A DNA stretch of 64,000 nt, from the NCBI GenBank assembly GCA_022573715.1, contig JACZTL010000010.1, forward strand, positions 1 through 64,000, given 5' to 3'. Origin of the DNA: Bacteroidota bacterium (lineage in GTDB: Bacteria; Bacteroidota; Ignavibacteria; Ignavibacteriales; Ignavibacteriaceae). This document shows positions 43,689-53,293 of this stretch, in pieces (within the stretch, counting starts at the first letter, position 1; each line of letters begins with the position of its first letter). The notes beneath the pieces are model-generated. The model made no database searches and was not told the origin of the DNA. It was given only the letters and a program-made list of their open reading frames with translations. A program made the translations under genes and the position numbers.

Positions 43689-45898
43689 TGTTCATCTTTT
43701 TTCGGGACTTCGCCGTTCTCCATTTGATCTTGTTTAGGATAACGAATTCTTCTGTGATGCTGTCCGATGAGCACGTTTTTAAAACTTTCTTTAATTAATG
43801 CAATATCAGAAAAAGTTAAAGGTGATTCATTTAATTGATCGTCATTAATTCTAGCTTCAATTATACTATCAATAAGATTTTCAACCTTCCCTTTTTCCAA
43901 ATCTTTCATAGACCTAACTGCAGATTCACATCCGTCTGCAAGCATTAGTATAGCAGTTTCTTTTGTGTTCGGTTTGGGGCCTTTATATCTATAATTATTT
44001 ACATTAACTTTTTCTTCTCCGTAAAGTTTTTTGGCTTTTTCATAAAAGAAACTCAGAACCATAGTTCCGTGATGCATCGGGATAAAATCTATAATTTCTT
44101 GAGGCAAACCATCTTCTTTTGCCAGATTTATACCTTCATCAACATGTTTCAATATCAAGGCAACACTTTCTTCGGGTGAAATACTCTCATGAATATTATC
44201 GTCATTTATTTGATTTTCTACAAAAGTTTGGGGTGATATAGTTTTTCCTATATCATGATAATATGCACCAACTCTTGCCAACAGAGGATTAGCACCTATT
44301 TTTTCAGATGCAGTTTCAACAAGTGTTCCAATTGTCATTGAATGACTGAATGTACCTGGTGTTTTAGAAGCAAGTTCTTTTAACAAAGGTCGGTCAAAAT
44401 TTGAAAGCTCAAGTAATGTTAAATCTGTTGTTATATTAAAAAATCTTTCGAAGAATATTAAAAGCCCGTATGTTAAAACTGGACTAATTAGTGCATTTGT
44501 TCCTGCAAAAGCAGACTCTACAAACAAAGTTTCCCAAGAAGCAAATCTTTCAAATCCGAAAGCTAAAATTGAAGTGATATAAGCTATTAAAATAAACTGG
44601 AACGAACGGAAAATTTGTGTTCTGTTTTTTATATCGCGAACAGAGTAAACTGATAAACCGCCGGCAAAAAGATTAGTTGCCATAAATGAGTAATCATTAC
44701 CACGCAAAGCACCTGTTATCAAAGCCAAAACTACTGTTGTATAAAAACCTACTCTTGAATCAAAAACAATTGTAAGCAGCATAGATGCTACAGGTATAAA
44801 AATTAAAAATTGTAAGGGTGCATTTATAGAAATTTTGTTTATTAAGAATGTAATGAAGGACATAAATATTAAAATTATGCTGAGCAAAAATATTTTTTGG
44901 TTATCGTAAAATATTTTCTTTCTAAAGAGATAGATGTATATTATCAGTAAAACCATTATAAAGGTAATGTGCAGAAATTTGCCTAAGAACTGCAGAAAAA
45001 ATTTATCATTACCTAATATTTCACCTTTTGCCTCCCTGTAAGAATCAATTTTTACTTTTACTTCTTTAGTAATACGATCGTGTGTGCCTACTATTCTTTC
45101 ATTTTCGTTTACGATATCACTGTATTGTGAAACATTATTTCGTGCCTGTTTGATCTCTTTTTCAGTTAATTTAGCCTGATAAATTAATGTTGGTATAATA
45201 AAATTATTTACATATTCAAACAAAGCATTTTTAATTTTTTCAGGTAATTGAATTTTTGATAATCTTTCCAAAACATAGTTTCTACTTTTATAAATTGAAT
45301 AAAATCTTTTTACAGGAATAATGCTGTCGAAATTTTTCTCTCTGTCTCTGATAGCTATGCTGTCTTTATTTGCTTTGGATGGAATTTCATTAATTATACC
45401 TCTTGAAGTAAGATCGTATAAAATGATTTGTGCAGTTAAGAAAAGTTGGCTCAATGTGTTTGTATTATCGATAGAAACATTTACTTCTTTATTTCGTATA
45501 TCTCTAAAAATGTTAAATGAAGAACGTGTCAGAAATGAATTGTTTATATAAGAAGTATCATTATTTAAGTTCGAATCTAGACTTGCTGTAAACCATTTAT
45601 TATAATTTCTTAATGTTCTTATTGCTTGCCTACGAGCATCCTTTTTTTCTAGATAAATAGGATAAACACCAGCTTCCATTCTCTTTATTTCATCATTATA
45701 AACAACTAAATCTTTTTTTACTGGGAAGCTAAAATCAGCAATAAGGTCATTTTGTGTCCAGATTGAACCTACAGATACTTCCGATTCAATTGACTCCCCT
45801 TTAGGAAACATAAAAATTATTAATAAAACAGTAAATAAGCCGATAAAGAACTTTATCTTGCTACTGTCTTTTTCTTTTAATTTTTCTAATTCAACCAT
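43685..45898 (-). CDS. 7TM-HD (PgpH-like) phosphodiesterase
   Basis: Membrane-bound HD-domain hydrolase of 737 residues, the family whose best-known member PgpH degrades cyclic di-AMP. One N-terminal helix (about 18-34) is followed by an extracytoplasmic domain to about 300 (7TMR-HDED), seven TM helices to about 490, and a cytoplasmic HD domain. The HD ligands are in GTFSHSMTIGTLVE and GAYYHDIGKT, and later HVDEG and MHHGT. The substrate here is inferred from family. It is encoded just before xerD. Confidence 0.92.
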   Translation of the reverse strand: MVELEKLKEKDSSKIKFFIGLFTVLLIIFMFPKGESIESEVSVGSIWTQNDLIADFSFPVKKDLVVYNDEIKRMEAGVYPIYLEKKDARRQAIRTLRNYNKWFTASLDSNLNNDTSYINNSFLTRSSFNIFRDIRNKEVNVSIDNTNTLSQLFLTAQIILYDLTSRGIINEIPSKANKDSIAIRDREKNFDSIIPVKRFYSIYKSRNYVLERLSKIQLPEKIKNALFEYVNNFIIPTLIYQAKLTEKEIKQARNNVSQYSDIVNENERIVGTHDRITKEVKVKIDSYREAKGEILGNDKFFLQFLGKFLHITFIMVLLIIYIYLFRKKIFYDNQKIFLLSIILIFMSFITFLINKISINAPLQFLIFIPVASMLLTIVFDSRVGFYTTVVLALITGALRGNDYSFMATNLFAGGLSVYSVRDIKNRTQIFRSFQFILIAYITSILAFGFERFASWETLFVESAFAGTNALISPVLTYGLLIFFERFFNITTDLTLLELSNFDRPLLKELASKTPGTFSHSMTIGTLVETASEKIGANPLLARVGAYYHDIGKTISPQTFVENQINDDNIHESISPEESVALILKHVDEGINLAKEDGLPQEIIDFIPMHHGTMVLSFFYEKAKKLYGEEKVNVNNYRYKGPKPNTKETAILMLADGCESAVRSMKDLEKGKVENLIDSIIEARINDDQLNESPLTFSDIALIKESFKNVLIGQHHRRIRYPKQDQMENGEVPKKDEQ

Positions 45899-45971
45899 AA
45901 TAGAATACTATTTAACTTAATAATATTAATACTACTTACTAAATGTAATATTTTAAAATAATATTTTGCAG

Positions 45972-47720
45972 TTATTTAATGATTTTAGACCAGCCAATTT
46001 TTGAAAGATTAAATGTAATGATTATGGTACAAATTATTGCACAAATAAGATATAAAAAGAAAGAGCCTATATGACCAAAAATTAAACTACCGCTGCCGAA
46101 TAAAATTGAATAAACCAGAACTACACCTACTAACCAGTTTATAAACATTTTTCCAAAATCAGAATCGCTTTTAACATCAGGCAATTCATCAGATATTACT
46201 TTCCAAAGTACCCCCCCAGGGTGAATTTTTTTATAAAAACTAAATAGGGTTTCTTTATCAGTAGGCTTGGTAAAATATGTTACCGAAACCCAAACAATAG
46301 TTGTAATAGTTATTAAGTAAAAAAGTGTAATTGGAAATTCTATTCCATAAAATTTAATAATTGGATAAACAATAAATGGTGTAATCATTGCAGAAATTTC
46401 TGACCACGCATTAATCCTCCACCAAAACCAACGTAATATCAACACTAACCCCAATCCTGCACCGCATTCCATTATAAATTGCCATGCCCCTGATATTCTA
46501 CTTATAAATAACGTTACAAATACAGATATTACCATTAACAACATTGTTGCTAAACGAGAAACATTAACGTAGTGTTTTTCCTTTTCATTTTTTTTAATAA
46601 ACCTTTTATAAAAATCATTAATGATATATGAAGTTCCCCAATTAAGCTGTGTCGCAATCGTGCTCATATAAGCGGCAAAAAATGCAGCTACAAGTAATCC
46701 TTTTAATCCAACCGGTAAAAAGTCTCTCATTGCATATACATAACCTATCCCTTTATTCTCAGCAGATAGATTGGGATAAAGAACAAGCGTACAAAGTCCT
46801 ACAATTATCCAGGGCCACGGTCTAACTGCGTAATGGGTAATTTGAAAGAATAAAGTTGCAAACAAAGAGTGCTTTTCGTCTTTTGCAGACATCATTCTTT
46901 GCGCCACATAACCACCGCCACCAGGTTCAGCTCCGGGATACCACGACGCCCACCAAATTATTCCTATATATGCAAGGAATGAAGCAACTGTTAAAGAAAA
47001 AGCTCCGCCTAAAGAAGTTACATCCGTTATATTTGGAAAAAAATCAAATACAAATTTAGGAAGCTTACTTTGAAGACCGGCAATCCCCCCGATTTGAGAA
47101 GAATTTAAAACAATAACTGCTAAAATAATACTCCCTGCCATTGCAATAAAAAACTGAAACGCATCTGTAACAACAACTCCCCATAAGCCCGAAATAGCCG
47201 AGTAAACAGCAACCAAAATCATACAACCAAAAACATAAAACAGAACTTCACTTTCAGGTATTCCAAACATTCCTGTCAAAATTGTTGCCATAGCTTTATT
47301 AACCCAGCCCATTATTATCAGATTTATAAATAAGCCGAGATACAAAGCACGAAATCCTCTTAGAAATTTTGCAGGTTTACCAGAGTACCTAATTTCGGCA
47401 AATTCTACCTCGGTCATTATACCTGCACGTCTCCAAAGCTTTGCAAAAAAGAAAACGGTTAATAAGCCACCGAATGCAAAATTCCACCACAACCAGTTTC
47501 CGGCAATACCGTTCTTAGTCACAAGTTCCGTAACCGCAAGGGGTGTATCGGCAGCAAAAGTAGTTGCCACCATTGAAAGACCCGCAAGATACCATGGTAA
47601 ATTACGACCGGAAAGAAAAAATTCGTTAATATCTTTGCTGGATCGCTTGTAATAATAAATAGCAATACCGAATGAAAAGAAAAAATATGAAACTATTATT
47701 ATGTAATCCAAAGTTTGCAA
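45972..47720 (-). CDS. Sodium:solute symporter family transporter (long form)
   Basis: An SSS-family transporter of 582 residues with about 13-15 TM helices that couples Na+ entry to uptake of a small solute. Family signs are the N-terminal LDYIIIVSYFFFSFGIAIYYYKRSSKDINEFFLSGRNLPWYLAGLSMVATTFAADTPLA region (residues 4 onward) and the central GAEPGGGGYVAQRMMSAKDE. The start is TTG at 47720, since no upstream ATG is in frame and the first residues match the family. The substrate cannot be told from sequence. Confidence 0.9.
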   Translation of the reverse strand: MQTLDYIIIVSYFFFSFGIAIYYYKRSSKDINEFFLSGRNLPWYLAGLSMVATTFAADTPLAVTELVTKNGIAGNWLWWNFAFGGLLTVFFFAKLWRRAGIMTEVEFAEIRYSGKPAKFLRGFRALYLGLFINLIIMGWVNKAMATILTGMFGIPESEVLFYVFGCMILVAVYSAISGLWGVVVTDAFQFFIAMAGSIILAVIVLNSSQIGGIAGLQSKLPKFVFDFFPNITDVTSLGGAFSLTVASFLAYIGIIWWASWYPGAEPGGGGYVAQRMMSAKDEKHSLFATLFFQITHYAVRPWPWIIVGLCTLVLYPNLSAENKGIGYVYAMRDFLPVGLKGLLVAAFFAAYMSTIATQLNWGTSYIINDFYKRFIKKNEKEKHYVNVSRLATMLLMVISVFVTLFISRISGAWQFIMECGAGLGLVLILRWFWWRINAWSEISAMITPFIVYPIIKFYGIEFPITLFYLITITTIVWVSVTYFTKPTDKETLFSFYKKIHPGGVLWKVISDELPDVKSDSDFGKMFINWLVGVVLVYSILFGSGSLIFGHIGSFFLYLICAIICTIIITFNLSKIGWSKIIK

Positions 47721-47770
47721 ATTAAAACCTATAGATTTTAAACAACATTATTTAAGAACTAAATAATGAT

Positions 47771-47959
47771 TCACTTAGAAATTTTTATTTTTTTATTATT
47801 TTTTATTGTCGGTTTTTTTCCTGATCCAGGAGCGAGGATAATGAATTTATTTTTACTTTCAGGTTTAAAGATAGGAGTACTGTAAATTTGAAAATCCCAA
47901 GAGTTGTGTCTTAGCTGAAGATTTAAATCATTTAAGAAAGTAAGATTGAGTTGCTTCAT
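47771..47959 (-). CDS. Small ORF in a 333-bp gap, doubtful
   Basis: The stretch between the two sodium:solute symporter genes holds only this 62-codon frame. It encodes a segment LRHNSWDFQIYSTPIF, then KFIILAPGSGKKP and a Lys-rich tail. There is no Shine-Dalgarno sequence before the ATG and the frame is open further upstream without a start, so it may be chance. I see no hairpin terminator or clear promoter in the rest of the gap, which includes a run of 12 A at 48003-48014. Confidence 0.25.
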   Translation of the reverse strand: MKQLNLTFLNDLNLQLRHNSWDFQIYSTPIFKPESKNKFIILAPGSGKKPTIKNNKKIKISK

Positions 47960-48053
47960 TCCATAAAATATTTGAATGCATATAAAAGAATGAAAGCAAT
48001 CTAAAAAAAAAAAATGACTAACAAAAATTATCTTTGAAAATAATTTTAAATCT

Positions 48054-49493
48054 TTATTTTTTACGCTGAAATACTATAAATAATTTTCCGAAAATAATGG
48101 TGGCAATCACACCGATTAAAGTATACCAGGTCCATGCAACCAGTTGAAATGATATAACCATTATCATAGTAATAATTCCGAGTATAAATCCGAACAAAGC
48201 GCTCGGTTGATTTGCTTTCTTTACAAATATTCCCAGAAGGAAAGTACCCAAGAGTCCGCCGTATGTAAATGATGCAATACTTAAAGCTATTTCTACAACT
48301 GCTTTTGATGAATCCATAAATAAAACAGCTGATATAATTAAAAGTACTGCCCAAACTACTGTGACCAACCTTGAAATTTTAAGTTTTTTAGCCTCACTTA
48401 TTTCTTTTTTAGTAAACGGAAAGTAAAGATCTAAAACTGTTGATGAGGAAAGTGAACTCATCGAAGCGGCAAGTGTAGACATAGCGGCGGCAAACAATCC
48501 TGCTATTATAATACCCGAAACACCGGGAGGAAGAACATTTATAATAAACATCGGAAATATTTCATCTGATTTTACATTAAGTGTGCCGTAATAAGCATAA
48601 AGCATAACTCCGAGTATTAGGAATATTGCAAATTGAAAAACAATAATTACACCGCTTCCAATTACAGCTTTTTGTCCGTCTTTTAAATTTTTTGCTGCAA
48701 ATAATCTTTGTACAATAAGCTGATCTGTACCGTGAGAAGCCATAGAAAGAAACATTCCCCCAAAAATCCCCCCAAATAATGTATATGGCCTGCTGAAAAA
48801 GTTTTTTAACCCTCCTTCAAAACCAAAATTTATAAAACTGAATTTATGTGCTTTATCCGCAGCTTCAATTACACTTTGAAAACCATTCGGTAAAAGATTT
48901 AAAATAAAGAACCCCGCTATAATTGCTCCGCCTAAATAGATAAACATCTGAATTACATCAACCCAAATAATGCCTTTCAACCCCCCTGTATAAGTATAAA
49001 TTAAAGAAATGATTGCTATAATAATAATAGCTGTGGGATAGGAAATACCAAGTATTAATTTTAAAGGAATAGCCGTTGCAAAAAGTCTTACTCCATCAGC
49101 TGCGATGCGGGTAAATAAAAAAACAATAGAAGCAAAAGATCTTGTTTTCTTTCCGAATCTATCCTCTAAATAGGTGTAGGCTGTTTTCAATCCGCCTGTA
49201 TCATAAGCCGGCAGAAAAACATAAGCAACAACAATCCTGCCTAATAAAAACCCGATTGCAATTTGTAAAAAATTAAGATTAGTAAGGTATGCAAGTCCCG
49301 GTACTGAAATAAAAGTTAAGGTACTTGTCTCTGCAGCGACAATTGAAAAACAAACAGCCCACCACGGAATTGTTTTTGATCCTGCAAAATAATCATCAGT
49401 GGTTTTTTGTTTCCCGCCGGAAATAATTCCGAATAAAGCAATGCCTATTAAATAAATACCTATGATTATATAATCAATTGATTCCAGGGACAA
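48054..49493 (-). CDS. Sodium:solute symporter family transporter (short form)
   Basis: A second SSS-family symporter of 479 residues, distinct from the 582-residue one. It begins with SIDYIIIGIYLIGIALFGIISGGKQKTTDDYFAGSKTIPWW (residues 5 onward) and carries AAETSTLTFISVPG, GGLKGIIWVDVIQM, SHGTDQLIVQRLFAAKN and AAAMSTLAASMSSLSSS, typical of family members for sugars or sialic acid. The substrate is uncertain. The start is TTG; it is the last gene of a run that includes the STAS, ligA and rodZ-like genes. Confidence 0.9.
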   Translation of the reverse strand: MSLESIDYIIIGIYLIGIALFGIISGGKQKTTDDYFAGSKTIPWWAVCFSIVAAETSTLTFISVPGLAYLTNLNFLQIAIGFLLGRIVVAYVFLPAYDTGGLKTAYTYLEDRFGKKTRSFASIVFLFTRIAADGVRLFATAIPLKLILGISYPTAIIIIAIISLIYTYTGGLKGIIWVDVIQMFIYLGGAIIAGFFILNLLPNGFQSVIEAADKAHKFSFINFGFEGGLKNFFSRPYTLFGGIFGGMFLSMASHGTDQLIVQRLFAAKNLKDGQKAVIGSGVIIVFQFAIFLILGVMLYAYYGTLNVKSDEIFPMFIINVLPPGVSGIIIAGLFAAAMSTLAASMSSLSSSTVLDLYFPFTKKEISEAKKLKISRLVTVVWAVLLIISAVLFMDSSKAVVEIALSIASFTYGGLLGTFLLGIFVKKANQPSALFGFILGIITMIMVISFQLVAWTWYTLIGVIATIIFGKLFIVFQRKK

Positions 49494-49501
49494 GAAATGC
49501 C

Positions 49502-49849
49502 TTAAGGTTTTTTAAGTTCTGCAATTGCTTCTTCAACGCTATTACAAACCTTTAATACTCTTTCAAGTTGTGTTATTTTTATAAGGGAATAAACTTTTTT
49601 CGATGGTGCAACTAATCTCATTTCTCCGCCATAGGAATTTAGTATTCTATTTGCTACGAGGATAGAACTTAATCCAGAGCTATCACAAGATTCTACTTGA
49701 CTAAGATCTATAATAAATTTTTGAGCATTTTCTACTTTTAAAAGCATTGTAAACTCACCCTTAACAAGTCCGGAAATGTTAGTATCTAAACGATTTTCAT
49801 TTAGTTTGAAAATGGTTATATGATCTACTTTTTTTATTTCAAAATTCAT
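49502..49849 (-). CDS. STAS-domain anti-sigma-factor antagonist-like protein
   Basis: A 115-residue single STAS domain like SpoIIAA/RsbV. The phosphorylatable Ser lies in ESCDSSGLSSILVANRI. Such proteins release an anti-sigma factor or a partner-switching kinase. No RsbW-type kinase or PP2C phosphatase is seen in the window, so the partner is unknown. It lies between the hypothetical gene and a symporter gene, each within 10 bases. Confidence 0.9.
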   Translation of the reverse strand: MNFEIKKVDHITIFKLNENRLDTNISGLVKGEFTMLLKVENAQKFIIDLSQVESCDSSGLSSILVANRILNSYGGEMRLVAPSKKVYSLIKITQLERVLKVCNSVEEAIAELKKP

Positions 49850-49858
49850 TATAAATCC

Positions 49859-50395
49859 TTAAAACATTTGTAAGCAATTTACTAAATTTTTATATGCTTC
49901 TTCAGGTTCTTTGCCATTACAAGCAATTTGAAAATTATAAAACTTGTCAGAGCCTTTTTTCACAAAGCCGATTTTTAATTTGGATTTTACTTGAGAAACT
50001 GCATAACTATAAAACAAATTCTCTTTTCTATTTAAATCTATAACTACATCATAGTTCTTTTCATTTAATTTACTTATTAATTTTTTTGTGGGCAATTTTA
50101 TTTTATTAACATCTCTAATTTCATGTTCAATTAAATTCGATCTTAATTTCGGATTTATTAAGCTTACCCTGTAATCTTTTGTCATTATTGTTGTATGTTT
50201 TGATTCTTTTTTTAAATATTCTAATACATAAATCGAGTGATGAAAATCTACCTCTTCTTCAGGCATCATAATTAGAAATGAATATGAATTTTTTAACAAA
50301 GAGGAATATGTTATTTCATCAATAGATTGATTATTAATTCTTTTATTAATTAGATATTGAGCTATTATCGATTTTAAAAAGTCTGTTAATGCCAA
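49859..50395 (-). CDS. Hypothetical protein, possible degenerate family-9-like glycosyltransferase half
   Basis: A 178-residue soluble protein without a recognised catalytic motif. After a helical start, an alternating strand/helix pattern is visible (SFLIMMPEEEVDFHHSIYVLEYLKK, YDVVIDLNRKENLFYSYAVSQVKSKLKIGF). That recalls the N-terminal Rossmann half of family 9 glycosyltransferases and some small Bacteroidota proteins. The link is weak. The start is TTG, two bases after the ligA stop. Confidence 0.6.
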   Translation of the reverse strand: MALTDFLKSIIAQYLINKRINNQSIDEITYSSLLKNSYSFLIMMPEEEVDFHHSIYVLEYLKKESKHTTIMTKDYRVSLINPKLRSNLIEHEIRDVNKIKLPTKKLISKLNEKNYDVVIDLNRKENLFYSYAVSQVKSKLKIGFVKKGSDKFYNFQIACNGKEPEEAYKNLVNCLQMF

Positions 50396-50397
50396 TA

Positions 50398-52419
50398 CTA
50401 TTTCTCTAAATATTTTTTAAATTCTTTTTCGTTCAAAATGGCTACACTTAAGGACTCAGCTTTTTTTAATTTTGATCCTGGGTTTTTACCGCATAGTAGG
50501 TAATCAGTTTTTTTACTAACAATTGATGTTACTTTTCCGCCTCTATTTGTTATTTCCTCTCCGGCAGATTCTCTTGTGTGGTCTATTAAAGTTCCGGTAA
50601 GTACAAACGTTTTTTCTGTAAAAAATGATCCTTTTGTCTCAATTTTTTCTTCTTTAAAATTCAACCCATAATTTTTTAAGCTTTCAATCACTTTTAAGTT
50701 GATGTCATTTGAAAAATATCCATTCACACTTGAACTGATACTCGGTCCTAATTCGGGAATAGATGATATTTTATCTTCATCTGCATTTATCAATTTATCT
50801 ATATCTAAAAAATAATCCGCAAGTTTTTTTGCTGCCCCACTTCCAACATATCTTATACCTAAAGCAAATAAAACTTTTGAAAATGGCTTTGTCTTACTTT
50901 CTTCAATTGAGTTTAAAAGATTATCTACACTTTTTTCACCAAGTCTTTCAAATTTAATAATTTCTTCTTTTTTATTTTTTAAAGAATATATATCATCAAA
51001 ATTATGAATCAGTTTTTCTTCGACAAATAAATCAATAAGTGCTTCACCCAATCCTTCAATGTCCATTGCCCCGCGAGAAGCAAAATGAATTAGTTTTCCT
51101 TTTATCTGTCCAACGCATTCACTGTTTACACAATAAATCGCCACTTCCTCTTCAGGCTTATAAATTTCACTCCCACAAACAGGACATTTCTTCGGAGGTA
51201 AAACTTTCTTTGATTTGTTGGGCCTTTCTTCCGTTATAACCGAAACAACTTTTGGTATTACATCCCCACCTTTCTCTATTACTATTTTATCGCCTTCTCT
51301 AATATCCTTTCTATAAATTTCGTCAATATTATGAAGAGTTGCTCTGCTTACTGTTGAACCTGAGAGGAAAACGGGTTCCATTTCAGCAACAGGTGTAATT
51401 GCGCCTGTTCTTCCAACTTGCCAGGTAATTTTTTTAATTCTTGTAAATTCTTGCTTTGCTTTAAATTTATATGCAACTGCCCATTTAGGTGATTTTGCAA
51501 TACTGCCAATTATCTTCTGTTGTTTAATAGAATTAACTTTAATTACAACTCCGTCAATTTCATAACTTAGTGAATCGCGCATACTCTCAAATTGATGGCA
51601 AACATCTAATACTTCGTCTATATTTTCACACATTTTGTAATTTGGATTTACATTAAAATCTAAATCTTTTAAAACTTTTAAATTTTGTTCCTGGGTTTGT
51701 AATTTATTCGAATTGTTCAGCAATAAAGTATAAATAAAAATATTTAAAGGTCGCTTAGAAACAATTTTGGGGTCTTGCATTTTTAATGTACCGGCAGCTG
51801 AGTTGCGAGGATTAGCAAATAATTTTTTCCCGTTTTTTACCCTTTCTTCGTTTAATTCTTTGAAACCTTCAATATCCATGAAAATCTCGCCTCTTACAAT
51901 AAAATCGTTCAAAGGAAATGGAACCTTAACATTTGAATTTATTTTCAAAGGAACGGATTTAATTGTTTTAACATTAGCAGTTACGTCTTCACCTACTGTT
52001 CCATCTCCCCTGGTTGCTGCAGAATTAATATAGCCGTTTTTATAATTGATGCTAATCGAAGCACCGTCAATTTTCATTTCTATAACATAGCTAACTTTTT
52101 CATTCTCTAATAAAGCTTCTCTTACCTTTCTGTCAAAGTCCCACAAATCATTTTCGTTATACGTATTTGTCAAACTAAGCATAGGAACAGAATGTTCAAC
52201 AGGTTTAAACTCTTTGGTCAGATCCTTGCCGACTCTCTGAGTTGGTGAATCGGGTGTTATTAGTTGTGGGTTTTTCTCTTCATGCTTCTCAAGCTCTTTC
52301 ATAAATATATCATATTCTTGATCGCTAATTGACGGTTGGGTAAGAACATAATAATTGTACTCGTGTTTTTTAATTATTTTCCGAAGTTCTTTAATTCTTT
52401 TTAAAATTTTATCTGACAT
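50398..52419 (-). CDS. ligA: NAD-dependent DNA ligase
   Basis: Seals nicks during replication and repair using NAD+. The 673 residues contain the Ia NAD-binding domain (YNYYVLTQPSISDQEYD), the adenylated Lys in VIEMKIDGASIS, the OB-fold, four zinc Cys (CPVCGSEIYKP and YCVNSECVGQ), helix-hairpin-helix repeats and a C-terminal BRCT domain (about 590-670, FVLTGTLIDHTRESAGEEI). Full length. Its start lies one base after the RodZ-like gene. Confidence 0.97.
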   Translation of the reverse strand: MSDKILKRIKELRKIIKKHEYNYYVLTQPSISDQEYDIFMKELEKHEEKNPQLITPDSPTQRVGKDLTKEFKPVEHSVPMLSLTNTYNENDLWDFDRKVREALLENEKVSYVIEMKIDGASISINYKNGYINSAATRGDGTVGEDVTANVKTIKSVPLKINSNVKVPFPLNDFIVRGEIFMDIEGFKELNEERVKNGKKLFANPRNSAAGTLKMQDPKIVSKRPLNIFIYTLLLNNSNKLQTQEQNLKVLKDLDFNVNPNYKMCENIDEVLDVCHQFESMRDSLSYEIDGVVIKVNSIKQQKIIGSIAKSPKWAVAYKFKAKQEFTRIKKITWQVGRTGAITPVAEMEPVFLSGSTVSRATLHNIDEIYRKDIREGDKIVIEKGGDVIPKVVSVITEERPNKSKKVLPPKKCPVCGSEIYKPEEEVAIYCVNSECVGQIKGKLIHFASRGAMDIEGLGEALIDLFVEEKLIHNFDDIYSLKNKKEEIIKFERLGEKSVDNLLNSIEESKTKPFSKVLFALGIRYVGSGAAKKLADYFLDIDKLINADEDKISSIPELGPSISSSVNGYFSNDINLKVIESLKNYGLNFKEEKIETKGSFFTEKTFVLTGTLIDHTRESAGEEITNRGGKVTSIVSKKTDYLLCGKNPGSKLKKAESLSVAILNEKEFKKYLEK

Positions 52420-53277
52420 TTAGTTATTTGTGAAGGTGGGTTCTGTCTTTAAAATATTTATACCTTTTTTTGTTATTAAAAGATATTTAACAAGTTTATT
52501 TTTACCAGAGATATTCAATTCATTTCCATCAAGATTTAATGAAACACCGCCGGAGTTGCCTATTATCATAACAAATTTTTCGAACGAGTTAATATTTATC
52601 TTTGAACCTGGAAACAATGTAAATTCTTTGGGTTCATTTGTATCAGACTGTACTTTAATCCACGAAGTATCCGTCGCAGAGATAAGTAATATTAATGCAT
52701 CTTCTTTTTTTAAAGTTGTATTAGATTTCTTTTTATCTTCAACAAATCTTTGTTGGTTTTCTTTTCTTACTTCTTCATAGGGTTTTTCTTTTACAATTAT
52801 TTCGGGTTTGTTATTTGAATTGAAAATAAGTAAAGCAATTATAACAAGTAAAATAACTCCGCCAACTATTGCTAATATTTTAACGTTCTGTTTATCCGAA
52901 AAGAAATTAAAACCACCAGATGGTTGATTGTTTTGAATGGTATTATTTTGTTGCTCTCCATATGATTTTTCTTTAACATCAGATTTTTCTTTTTTATCGG
53001 TTTGTACTACTTCTGTTTCATCTTTACTTTTATTATAGTCAATTCCTTTTTTAGCAGCCTCATATTTTTTTATAGTTTCATTAACATCGAGTCCTACAAA
53101 TTTAGCATAATCTTTAATAAAAGCTTTTACGTATAGTTCAGGAAGAAATGAAAAGTCACCTTTTTCTATTGATTGTAAAAACTTAATATCAAGCCTAGAT
53201 CTGGCGGATAAATTTTGAAGTGTTATATCTGCTTTTTCTCTAGCTTTTTTTAATTCTTGTGCAAATTTATTTAGCAT
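52420..53277 (-). CDS. RodZ-like protein (HTH, one TM helix, periplasmic DUF4115)
   Basis: A 285-residue bitopic protein. Residues ~6-70 form a RodZ-type HTH (LKKAREKADITLQNLSARSRLDIKFLQSIEKGDF). A charged linker follows, then one TM helix at about 131-152, and a C-terminal DUF4115-like domain (SATDTSWIKVQSD). RodZ links MreB to the cell-wall elongation machinery and sets rod shape. No mre gene is in the window. Confidence 0.88.
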   Translation of the reverse strand: MLNKFAQELKKAREKADITLQNLSARSRLDIKFLQSIEKGDFSFLPELYVKAFIKDYAKFVGLDVNETIKKYEAAKKGIDYNKSKDETEVVQTDKKEKSDVKEKSYGEQQNNTIQNNQPSGGFNFFSDKQNVKILAIVGGVILLVIIALLIFNSNNKPEIIVKEKPYEEVRKENQQRFVEDKKKSNTTLKKEDALILLISATDTSWIKVQSDTNEPKEFTLFPGSKININSFEKFVMIIGNSGGVSLNLDGNELNISGKNKLVKYLLITKKGINILKTEPTFTNN

Positions 53278-53293
53278 ATAAAATCAATATTTT

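Noticed and set aside
47771-47959. Small Lys-rich frame as a real gene between the symporter genes
   Set aside because: No ribosome-binding site, no family recognised, and the frame is open upstream without a start; listed only as doubtful.
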